From assembly GCA_030144725.1 (NCBI GenBank), contig JASKMD010000025.1:3019716-3083715 (forward strand): DNA of 64,000 nt. Reading direction: 5' to 3'. The notes beneath the pieces are model-generated. The model was not told the DNA's origin, did not search any database, and saw only the letters and a program-made list of their open reading frames with translations. Shown piece by piece: positions 51,369 through 60,597 of this stretch (position 1 is its first letter; each line of letters begins with the position of its first letter). Source of the stretch: Haematococcus lacustris (taxonomy: Eukaryota > Chlorophyta > Chlorophyceae > Chlamydomonadales > Haematococcaceae). A program made the translations under genes and the position numbers.

Positions 51369-53129
51369 CTACTGCTGGGCCTTGGGTGGCTTGTCTCGCA
51401 CTCGCTTGTAGCCCAGGCCAGGGTACTCCTTGCCCTTGGCTGGCAGAGCTCCCTGGTCTGGCCAGAAGCACAGCTCCAGTGGGCGCCACTTGCTCTCCCC
51501 AAGGCGCTGCATGTTCAGCGCTACATTGCAGTCCCTGTCCAGCCACCTGCCTGGCTGTGGCGCTGGCTTGGCTTTGACAGCCTTGCCTTTGCCTTTGCCC
51601 TTGGTGGGCTGGGTGGGCTCAGCTGCTTCTGGCTCAGCCTTGGTGCGCTTGCTGCGCTTGGCTGGCAGGGGAGTGCTGGGTCCTGAGGCTGCAGGCTGTG
51701 TGGCTGCCTGGCTGCTGCGTGGGGCCTGGGGGGGCTTGCGGGGAGCCACTACTGGGCACCACATCATACCCCGCACTGGCTGGTCACGCTGCTGGCTCCA
51801 GGCTGGGCGCAGCAGGCGTGGTTCCACCTGCCCTGCTGGGGGCTTCCAGCCTGCAGGCCTGGTGGCCCTGCGCTTGTTCAGCTGCCTCTCACATGGCTGC
51901 TGGCCATTCACTGCCGAGCTGACCCGGCTGGTGCGGTGCTCATCCACGAGCACCACCCTACCCCGCCGCTGGTCTGTCCCCCTGGTCCTGCACACCACCT
52001 TGCAGGAGGCACGCAACACCGCATCAGCACCCCAACCTCCCTTGCTGCCAATGCTAGCTGCGCCAAAGAACACCACAAGCTGCTTGGCATGCCCATGGCG
52101 CTCCATGGAAACCTCCGCCATGCCCTCCTCCAGCTGCAGCCTGCACACAAGGCACACACATGGTGGCTGACATGGCCGCACCATGTTAGGCATGACACAG
52201 TCAACTACTCTTTCACTTCATGCCCAACCCACCACATCTCAATACATAACCCTCTCACCCACCCACCCACCCACCCTCACCTTCTTGAAGAACTGCTCCA
52301 GTGTCCGGTCCTGAGCTCCGTACAGCCTCAGCCGCTGCTCTGCCCACTTGGGGTCCAGGTACACCTCCCACACCGCGTCCCAGGTGGCCAGGGTGACGGT
52401 GATGTGCTTCAGGTTGGCCACCAGGGATGTGCCGGCTGAGCTGGCTGCTGCCAGGTGCTGGAGGTGGGGCTTGATCGGAGCCAGCCACCGCTCAGTGTCA
52501 CGGCGGGCATTGTTCAGGCCACTGCCATGCTTGACCTGGCCCTTGGTCAGCTTCCACCGGCGCAGCTGGTCTGCCTGCAGCTGGCCTGTCATCGGATCCC
52601 ACACCCCTGAGGCTGCACTGACTGCCTGGGTGACGCCGGGGTCAATGCCCACCCCAATCTGAGTGTCTGGGTTGAACACGAATTCACGCTGCTCAGCTAG
52701 GCCCTTGCCAATGCGGGGCAGTCCCAACTCATGGGCCGCTACTGCTGCTGCACCTGGGGCTGCCGCTGGGCTGCTGTTGCTGCTGGAGGGGCCTGCTGCT
52801 GAGGGTGGAGCAGGAGGGGTTGGAAGGGGGTGGGTGTAGTGCAGACATACACTGACACCATCAGTCTCCACTGTCCGCTCGAACTCAAAGCCTTGGTTGG
52901 CCAGCTTGCCTGTGCTGAACCACCTGTCCCAATGGTTGCCAAGGGCTGGCTCTGCGGTGAACACCTTTTCTTTCTCCCTTGTGAGCCCCAGCTGCTGGCA
53001 CACCCCATGCAACACCCTGCTGTCCACCTTGACAAAGTGCACCCCTGCCCTGGCCAGGGGGGTGAGGGTGAAGCGGGGTGGGCAGGTCAGGACCCGGGGC
53101 CCCACCCTACGCCCGCCACGCTTTGGCTT
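51369..53129 (-). CDS. Fanzor RNA-guided nuclease, copy E, 5'-truncated
   Basis: Coding segments 53129-52281 and 52133-51369 give about 537 residues. The N-terminal part has RVLTCPPRFTLTPLARAGV and FVKVDSRVLHGVCQQLGL, a region seen only in this copy. The catalytic core follows: RuvC-I VGIDPGVTQAVSAASG, with the helical insert ARRDTERWLAPIKPHLQHLA and WDAVWEVYLDPKWAEQRLRL; RuvC-II GRVVLVDEHRTSRVSSA; RuvC-III WLDRDCNVALNMQRLGE; and the C-terminal RPLELCFWPDQGALPAKGKE. All three acidic residues are present. The zinc-ribbon cysteines are largely replaced by a Pro/Ala/Lys-rich insert of about 90-130 residues. A TAG replaces a Gln codon six codons before the usual end, probably harmless. The start codon is not in this copy; no initiating ATG precedes the open frame. 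Known Fanzors are guided by an RNA from their own 3' region. Whether this copy is expressed cannot be judged. Confidence 0.85.
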
Positions 53130-53318
53130 GCCAATGGTGTCAGCAGTGTGAAGTCGGAGGACAAGCTACTGGTATTGCCAGGTAGCCACAGGGGGTGTGA
53201 CACAGGCAAGCGTGCTGAGCTGCACATGACACACGTGTGTATGACAAAGACCCGCCAACTGAGATGTGCCATTGTCATTTTTTGATATGTCATTTCACAT
53301 ACATCCATAGATATATCC

Positions 53319-53935
53319 ATGGAGCGCCATGGGCGTGCCGAGCAGCTTGTGGTCTTCTTTGACGCTGCTAGCATTGGCATTGGGGGAGGCTGCGGTGCGG
53401 ATGCGGTGTTGCGTGCCTGCTGCAAGGTGGGGTGCAGGCCCAGAGGCACAGACCAGCTGCGGGGCCTGATGTGGTGCCCGGTAGTGGGCCCCCGCAAGCC
53501 CCCACAGGCCCCACGCAGCAGCCAGGAAGCCACACACCCAGCAGCCTCTGCAGAGCCAAGGCCCAACACTCCCCCGCTAGCCAAGCGCAGCAAGGGGACC
53601 AAGGCTGAGCAGGCAGCTGAGCCAACCCAGCCCACTAAGAGCAAAGGCAAGGCCCAGGGCAAGGCTGCCAAAGCCAAGCAAACGCCACAGCCAGGCAGGT
53701 GGCTGGACAGGGACTGCAATGCAGCGCTGAACATGCAGCGCATTATGGAAAGCGGTTGCGAGACGAGCCACGCAAGGCCCAGCAGCAGCAGCAACAGCCT
53801 GCTGAGGCACAGTAGTGTGTGCCCCCCCATTTGAGCTGTCATCATCTGACAATTAGTGCATGTTTGTCATGCCAACTCTGCACCATAGCCCTAACGGGTC
53901 AGGCAATACTGTAGGTGGTAGGCACTCAAACACCA
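53319..53935 (+). mobile_element. Fanzor fragment, copy F, facing copy E
   Basis: Starts at MERHGRAEQLVVFFDAASIG, just upstream of RuvC-II. It then jumps from GTDQLRG directly to LMWCPVV, deleting RuvC-II, and continues through the linker to RuvC-III (WLDRDCNAALNMQRIME). It loses the next block (RPLELCYW) and has a degenerate 3' region that fades near 53935. No target-site duplication was found. It is older or more damaged than copies A-E. Confidence 0.8.
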
Positions 53936-54267
53936 TGTCCATGTGCATTGGGTATAGTCCGCACAGCCCGTAGCTATTGATACCCCACCACATCGTCGTC
54001 CAGCCAACCGTTCACGCCCCAGTCTGGCAAACATAGAAGACAGCGTGACGGTTTGCGTCGACACCATTAGCTTGCAGCGTCTGCTTGCAGTGTCCATTTT
54101 TAATTTTTTATTTTGCAATTTCCGGCGAGGCGCGAGTGAGGAGTGACTGGTGCCGAACTCATTCCAGATATATATATCCGGGTATCCAGTGTGCGTGCAC
54201 TAAGAGGCCCAGCAACGCTGCGGTTAGCCACTCTGCAAGCCAGCACCGAGGCGAGAAAGTCACAGCC
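53936..54267 (+). promoter_or_regulatory. Promoter region of the 54268 gene
   Basis: AGATATATATATCC at about 54165-54178 is a possible TATA box, about 90 bp before the ATG at 54268. Confidence 0.45.
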
Positions 54268-57200
54268 ATGCCTCAACAAATCAGCGCACTCTGTGCCCTG
54301 GTCGCAGTAACATGCATTGCAGCAATGGCTGTGTCAGCTTCACAAATACAGCCTGCGATACTCCTTAGCGGTTCGGTCCCGGACATTGTCGCCTTGACCG
54401 TGTGGGACCCGGCAGCGACTTGCGCCACGGGGTTGGAGTGCCTCCTGGCAGGCTCTTCACGCACACAAGTCCGCGCATCGGAATACTCAAACTTGCCAGC
54501 AGGTGGGTAGCACGCCTGCAGTACCATGCATTTCTGGTCTTTTCCCCCTGTATTTCACTGCCCGGCCTGCCACTGCCTTACAGGTGGGCTGCGTGCCAAA
54601 TGCAATGTGCCTAGCGCACTCCTAGCTGCCCCTGGCCCTATCAACATCAGCCTGGCATGCGACAGCATTGTTGCTGGCTCGTCTGCCCCCCTGATGGTCG
54701 GCACCAAGATAGAGGTCAGTCAGGCACCCCAGCACAGCCTAAGCCTTGCTATCCATGCCTCTAGTCTCCAGCACGGCATTATCAGTGTTAGCCTAGTTGG
54801 TAGTCCAGATCACGAGACATCAGCTGATCCTTGTGCAAGTGTGTGTCCATGACTTGCCTTTTGCTCGGCCTGCTGTCACTACTGTGTGTCCTGCCCGCCC
54901 GCCCCTTGCAGCTTCGCTCCCTCTCTCGCCAAGGAGCCTGCATCTCCGGACCATGCTCAGTGCTCATCACGCTGGCCTCCGACCTGCCCGCCCACACCTT
55001 GTCAGCAGCCAGCAAGCAGTGGTCCGTGTCCTGTGCCTCATCGCGCACTTCATGGTACCCGCTGTCATCTGGCCCGGCTCCTCGGACCGCAGCGGACGCA
55101 GCTGCAGGGGTGAGGGTGTCAGTCGTGGAGTTCGCGGCTGACATCCGCAGTAACCTGGATCCCTCATGTACCCTCGCCCTTGGCGCGGCCATGATGTCGC
55201 CCCTGCCCCTGGGCCCTGTAGACTTTACCGCCATGGCGACTCAGGAGGCACGAGCTGTGTTACTGGCAGCCAGGCTCGATGTGAAGCTAGAGGGACTGGC
55301 CAGCAAGAAGCAGGCCCCACTGCTGCACCAGCTGACCAGCCTTGTGGCCAGACGTATGGCCATTGCCTGCAACTGTTCGGACCTTCCCTCACCCTCACCC
55401 TTACCCATGCCCTCCCGCTCTCCCGTGCCCCCAACCCTGTCCCCTGCTCCTTCGCCTTTCCCAGCTCCCCCAACAATCTCTGGCACTGCCATTGCCTCAG
55501 GCAACCTCGCAAACTGCAGGTACGCCCACTCTCTAAGCTTACCTGCAGTTTACCTCAGCGCATACCTGCAGTCCCTCTGCTCACTACCACCCAGTCGCAG
55601 CACCTGCCTGACCTTGATGCACCCCCTTGCCACAACACCATGCTACAATACTCCGCCTGCTGTGGCACAGGGTCGGACTGGACACGAGCTTCACCTCCCG
55701 CTTGGGCCTGAGTGGCTGGACGGAGAGCATGGATGATGTCGCCACCGTGCGCACAAGCGCCAATGGCATGTTCCAGGTGCCGGGGGTAGCCGGTTACCTT
55801 CGCGTCCTGCCCGACAGCGACGCCGCATCCTGGACCTCCGCCTCCGTCACCGCCGCACAAACCGCAGCCGGCGGCAGTTCGCCATGCTACGACTCGCTGT
55901 CGAACAAGCGGCTCACGCTGTACCTTTCCGCACCGGGCAACTACAGTGTGGTGTCTCTCATCTCCACGTTGGTCGCCACGCTGCATGCTGCGCACCCGGC
56001 ATATGTCGGTGCAAGTGTGGAACAAGTTGAGACAGACGTCAAGGCCGCCATGAGCCTGTCCCCGGACCTCAACCTGGCGACCGCCAACACCTATTCCCAG
56101 TTTACAGTGCAGAAGGATGAGAGGTGAGCCCCCACCTGCACCTAAACCAGCCCTGAGAGACCCCACTTGCCTCCTCACCCTCTACACCCTCCTCGTCTTC
56201 TCACCTCCATCTCCCCCTGCGCACCCTTCCCCGCCCCTTGCCTCCTTCCCTTTCTCCTACAGCGCCAAACACATCACCCACCACTCCTTCCTGGATTTCA
56301 CTCTGTGTCCCTCCTGCTGCTGATTGTGCCTGCAGCTTCCAGCTTCTGGCCTTTAAGGAAGCAGGCATGGCCGTCCTCGTCCAAAGCATGGCTACCTTCC
56401 TCTCAGCTGGCTCCGGCTCAGCTGGGCTGATTGAGGCCCAGGCTGTCTGCATGTACACCCTCGCTCTACGCATCGTCGGGAGCCGTGTCGCGCCCGGCCG
56501 CAATCTCCTGCAGGACGACGACGAGTTCGACTTTACCGACACCGCCAGCCTCACCACGCTGATGGCCTCTGCCGCCCAGGCCATGATCGCCGCCGGCTCG
56601 GATGCCCTCAGCAGCTCCGCATCTGACCCGGCTCTCATCGCCGCGGCGGTGCAAGCCGTGAGCAACCTGCAGACGGTGCTGGCCAGCAGCGCTGGAGACC
56701 CGATGGCGCTGGCGCAAGCGCTGTACTTGGGCCAGAGCCAGCTGCTCAGCTCCCTGTCTGACCTGGCAACCGGAGCTGTATCAGTCGAAGACTTTGCGAC
56801 CAGCACCAGTACCACGGCCATGATCGCGGCTGCCGCAGCTACCCCCTTGCCCGGTCAGCTGGTGCCGAACTCCTGCTCGGCATCGCAACAATCTATGTGG
56901 CAGTCGGCCTGCTCCTCGCCGAACCCCTTCAGTTGCGGCCCGTACACGTCAGATTGTGTGACCGCGCCGGTGTGGGACGCCAACGCCAACCGCCTGGACT
57001 TCGCGTACGCCTGGAACTTAAGCAGCGTGTTGAACACCGGCTGGAACCACAGTACCGTTTCCACCACCCTGTACCGTTTCGCCCTCCCCACTCCCTTGCC
57101 TGCTGGAACCTACAACCTTACCCTCACCACCACAGCCACCAACGCATCCGGTGTAGTCGCGGTGGTGCAGCTGGTCAGCAGCGGGGCCTCAAATATCTTT

Positions 57201-58762
57201 ATGAACGCCAGTGGGGTGGCGGTGGTGGGGCAGGCTGTTGACATTGTGACAGTGGCTGTGTCAATCCCTGTGGCAGAGGTGGTGGGGAGCGTGTCAGTGG
57301 CCCTAGTGTACGCTGGTGCACTGCTGCCAGTGGCTGTGGAGGGCTGTGACGAGGGGCAGAGCCTGATGGTGGTCAGCCGCTGTGGGCTGCCCAACCCGCG
57401 TGGCTGTGGCTTCAACTACGCGGTGAGTCCATCCCCAGTGCCTCACCAACTTGCTCCCTGCACCCAGTGCTGAGTGTGACACATCGTGCCTGCTTTTTTA
57501 CAACACCTGACCTGGCACTGGTTGGTGAATCACTTCTGGTCTGGTCTGGTCTGGTCTGGTCTGGTCTTTTTCATGGCATCATACGGCCTGCTCTGCATCC
57601 CTTCACCCATGCTCTCATGGACCCCTGCTGTTCCATTGCCTATTTGCAGATTTGTGGCGACGCCCCTGTCTCATCCGACGACATGTTGGCCTTCACCGCC
57701 GCCATTCCTGACGGCCCCCTCAGCCTGCCCCCCGCCCTGTACTCATCAGGGGTGACCCTGACCCTGGTGAACCACACCGTCAACCTGACCAAGGCAGGGA
57801 CATACCGCCTTAGCCTGCTCAAGGCTGCGGGGGTGAACATCACCCTACAGCTCTCTGGCCCATCTGGCTCTGCCTCATACAATGCCAGCACCCCTCGCTT
57901 GCTGGTCCCCTCCAGCGGCATCTCCAGGGTCAGCATCAGCATCGCCATGCCAGCAGGCATGGTGGCTGAGTCATCGGCGGTGCTGATGTCGTTTGTGCCA
58001 CCCCGCCCACCCCCTCCCGCCCCCCGCCCACCCGCACCCAGACCCCCCTCACCCACCCCACCGCCGCCGTCCGTCTCTGCTGCTTTCCACCTCACCCTCA
58101 GGGTGCCGCCCAGCATGCAGCAGAACGCGACCAGCCGCGCCGCAGCAATGGCTCTGCTGCAGAGGAACATGGCGGACAATCTGAACATGACCCCAGAGGC
58201 TGTCCGCATCAGCAATGTCAGCTTCCCCGTGCTGTCCCGCCGCGCCCTGCTTGCCCCTGTGGCAGCTGTTCCCATGCAAATGCTTGTAACCGTCACACGG
58301 CCACTCCTCCTGAATGATGTGGCTGCCACCACAGCTCAGCTGAACTCACTCATCAGCGATGTGGTCCTTGCACCTCCACGCTTCATCAACTCCACAGTCC
58401 TGATGCAGATTGGGGTGAACCCAGCCGACCCGATCCTCGTAGACGTTGTTGCCAGCCCCCCTTCCGCCCCTCCTCCCAGCCCCAGCCCCCCTCTCTTCGC
58501 CCCACGACCTCCCAGCTCACCGCCCAGCCCCTCCCCCTCCACCTCCCTCCCCACCCAGGCTGCCCCAGCCACCCCCTCATCACCCTCATCCAGAGCCAAG
58601 GTCTTGGGACCTGCCATCGCCATCCCCATTGGCCTAGCCGTTTTGGCCGGTGTGGCAGCGCTCACCTATCTTGTCAGCAGGCGGCGTTCAAAGAAGGCGG
58701 CAGCAGAGACATATGCGGCTCCACCTCTGCCCCAGGCGCCAGCAGTCATGGTGGACGCTTGA
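54268..58762 (+). CDS. Large type I membrane surface protein, pherophorin-like/adhesin-like
   Basis: Six exons with matching phases: 54268-54502, 54584-54714, 54912-55519, 55671-56123, 56336-57422 and 57650-58762 (TGA). A signal peptide (ALCALVAVTCIAAMAVSAS) leads into a cysteine-containing ectodomain. A Pro/Ser-rich spacer (PSPSPLPMPSRSPVPP) follows, then a helical region, YSVVSLISTLVATLHAAHP ... VETDVKAAMSLSPDLNLATA. That region has the 'VVSPLTTLV.AL ... V..ALGL...DL' pattern found in many bacterial adhesin-type proteins. Then comes a domain shared with the 9139 gene (VWDANANRLDFAYAWNLSSV, LPAGTYNLTL) and a second copy of that type in exon 6. A PPRPPPPAPRPPAPRPPSP stretch is followed by a beta/alpha region, a second Pro-rich stretch, one transmembrane helix (AIAIPIGLAVLAGVAALTYL) and a basic tail (VSRRRSKKAA). 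Role in the extracellular matrix or cell contact is inferred. A (CTGGT)n run lies in the last intron. Confidence 0.85.
57535..57567 (+). repeat. (CTGGT)n in an intron
   Basis: Six tandem CTGGT units between exons 5 and 6 of the 54268 gene. Confidence 0.9.
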
Positions 58763-58999
58763 TGATTGGAGGATTGGAGTCTCAGCTGTCGCCAGAGTGT
58801 GATATGTGAACTTGGCCTGCTGCCATGCAACTAGTTGCAGCTAGGCAGTCTAGAACTGTACCCCTGGATCTGACCTGACGTGCTCACAGCCCTAACTTCT
58901 GCATGACATCCACCGCTTGCTTTCAATTCAACAACACCTCCCATGCTTGATTGGCCCCTTGAACTTGACGAGCGAATTGTGGCACACATTGATTGCCCT

Positions 59000-59081
59000 T
59001 GTCGCGCTGTAAGCATGCGCTGGGACCTGGCACTTACTTCCCCCCAGTGCGCAAGGTGGTGGTACAGCATTGAGGCGCACT
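59000..59081 (-). repeat. Probable 3' LTR (left copy; inner edge unknown)
   Basis: It matches 63921-64000 from TGTCGCGCTG to GAGGCGCA. It cannot exceed about 250 bp because the integrase frame ends at 59251. Confidence 0.65.
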
Positions 59082-59250
59082 ACGTGAAAGTGTAGGTCAC
59101 AGCACATGGCAACACAGGTCAAGGCACTTAGAGACTCGCTACGGGCAGGACAAGGTGGGCCTAATCCCATCCAAGCCTGGGCTCCCCGCGATACTGAGGA
59201 TAAGAATCCAAGGGTGGCGCTAGTCGCCAATGGCTCACCCCTTGGTACCC

Positions 59251-60558
59251 TCAGGCCCATAGTGCCATGCCATGCGAGTCAGGGCATGCACATGCCACGG
59301 CCAGGCCCACATTCTCGCCATGACCTAACCGCGCTGAGCGCCGCTGGCCGGGTGCTGGGGGAGCAAGGGTTAGGCTGGGCAGGACGGTGCCCTCAGGCTG
59401 CAGCCACCGACTATTGCGCAACACGGTCGGGCTGACCTTATCGGTGATGGTGCCATCTGCCCAGTCTACAGCAAAGTAATGAGGGTGGCACTGCTGGCCC
59501 TTGAAGCGCACCACCCCCCAGCGGCTTGTGCCCGGCTGGCGGGCCACACGTCCATGCAACAACTGGGCCGCCTGGGCTCGGTCCCGCCCTTGTTTGGTGG
59601 TGAATGCCTCCTGGAGTGGCGATGTCTGCGGCTGATGGGCGACATCTTGAGTGCGGCGTTGCACCTCTTGAGTTGTAAGGCCATTGCCAATGCAGCCTGC
59701 ACAAAGCCAAGAACCCTCAGGCACGGCAGTGAGCTTGGGGGTGAGACAGAAGGTATGGAAGCCCTTGCCGCACCCATCGCACAGCAGCATGCGTTCGGCA
59801 TCAGTAGGGGATTTGCAGATGGAGCAAGGAAAGTCAGCAGTGGGCCGTGCCAGTGTGTGATCAATGGTGGGATCAATGTCAGGTAGGTGACATGGGGCGA
59901 GGTTGCACACGTTCTCAGCCATAACCCGCCCGCACTTCCCCTGGAGCTTGGCTACCCCATTGACACCCACAGACACCACCCGGTAGATCTCTGGGCGGGC
60001 ACTAAGCTGCAAGGTGTTACTTTGCGGGCGCTGAGTCCACACAAAGCTACCAGGGTGCAGCTGCCGGACAGCAGGCTTGTAGCTGCCGCTGTGGGTAGTG
60101 GCATAGCGGAGGGTGTCCCGGTGCTGAGCAATGCGGATGTTGCCCATGGCGGCAGCCGTTTCACGGCTCAACACGGCAGAGCGCTCCAGGAGGTCGTGAG
60201 CAGCCACCACTGGGTCATCAAGGTTGACCGGGCGTACCATGCGCTGAACGACTGCAGGTGGGAGCACGGGTGCGCGGCCATACAGCAGGGAGTAAGGGCT
60301 GCACTTGGTGGCTTCCTGTGGTGAGACACGGTATCCCAGAGCAATGGCTGGCAGGGCCTCATCCCAGGCAGCGGGGTCACCACTGACAGCAATGTGCTTG
60401 CGGAGGGCATCCTTGAAGGTCTGCACCGCCCGCTCAGCCAGCCCATCTGCCTGGGGGTGGTGGGGAGAGGTGACGCGGAGGACTGCGGACAGGCTCAGTA
60501 GTGGTAAGGGGGATGGTGAGAGGGGGCGTGGACCATGGTACCCTGGCAAGTCTGACAA
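59251..60558 (-). CDS. Integrase C-terminal part with PHD finger
   Basis: It begins in the integrase core at SPHHPQADGLAERAVQTFK, which contains the catalytic Glu of the DDE triad. WDEALPAIALGYRVSPQEAT and the YGRAPVLPP end of the core follow, typical of Ty3/gypsy-type integrases. After a GPY/F-like region comes a PHD finger: CSICKSPTDAERMLLCDGCG, KGFHTFCLTP and SWLCAGC, a complete C4HC3 set. Next is a Tudor/SH3-like stretch (YFAVDWADGTITDKVSPT), then a basic tail (GQRRSARLG). PHD fingers read histone tails, so it may steer integration, as chromodomains do in other Ty3/gypsy elements. The two first catalytic Asp residues are absent because of the deletion. Confidence 0.85.
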   Translation of the reverse strand: MSDLPGYHGPRPLSPSPLPLLSLSAVLRVTSPHHPQADGLAERAVQTFKDALRKHIAVSGDPAAWDEALPAIALGYRVSPQEATKCSPYSLLYGRAPVLPPAVVQRMVRPVNLDDPVVAAHDLLERSAVLSRETAAAMGNIRIAQHRDTLRYATTHSGSYKPAVRQLHPGSFVWTQRPQSNTLQLSARPEIYRVVSVGVNGVAKLQGKCGRVMAENVCNLAPCHLPDIDPTIDHTLARPTADFPCSICKSPTDAERMLLCDGCGKGFHTFCLTPKLTAVPEGSWLCAGCIGNGLTTQEVQRRTQDVAHQPQTSPLQEAFTTKQGRDRAQAAQLLHGRVARQPGTSRWGVVRFKGQQCHPHYFAVDWADGTITDKVSPTVLRNSRWLQPEGTVLPSLTLAPPAPGQRRSARLGHGENVGLAVACACPDSHGMALWA

Positions 60559-60597
60559 GCTATAGGAAAAGGCGTTGTCATGTGCCTCGATGACAGC

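Larger units (their letters stand above)
51087..53129 (-). mobile_element. Fanzor element, copy E (most complete)
   Basis: Bounded by the 16-bp direct repeat GCCAATGGTGTCAGCA (plus strand) at 51071-51086 and 53130-53145. It is 2043 bp long. It starts inside the coding region (no MPPRKRPS exons), contains the Fanzor intron at 52134-52280, the full C-terminal half, the conserved 3' region and the fixed end CCTTGGCCCTC on the plus strand. It lies outside the TmcB-like gene. Confidence 0.9.
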
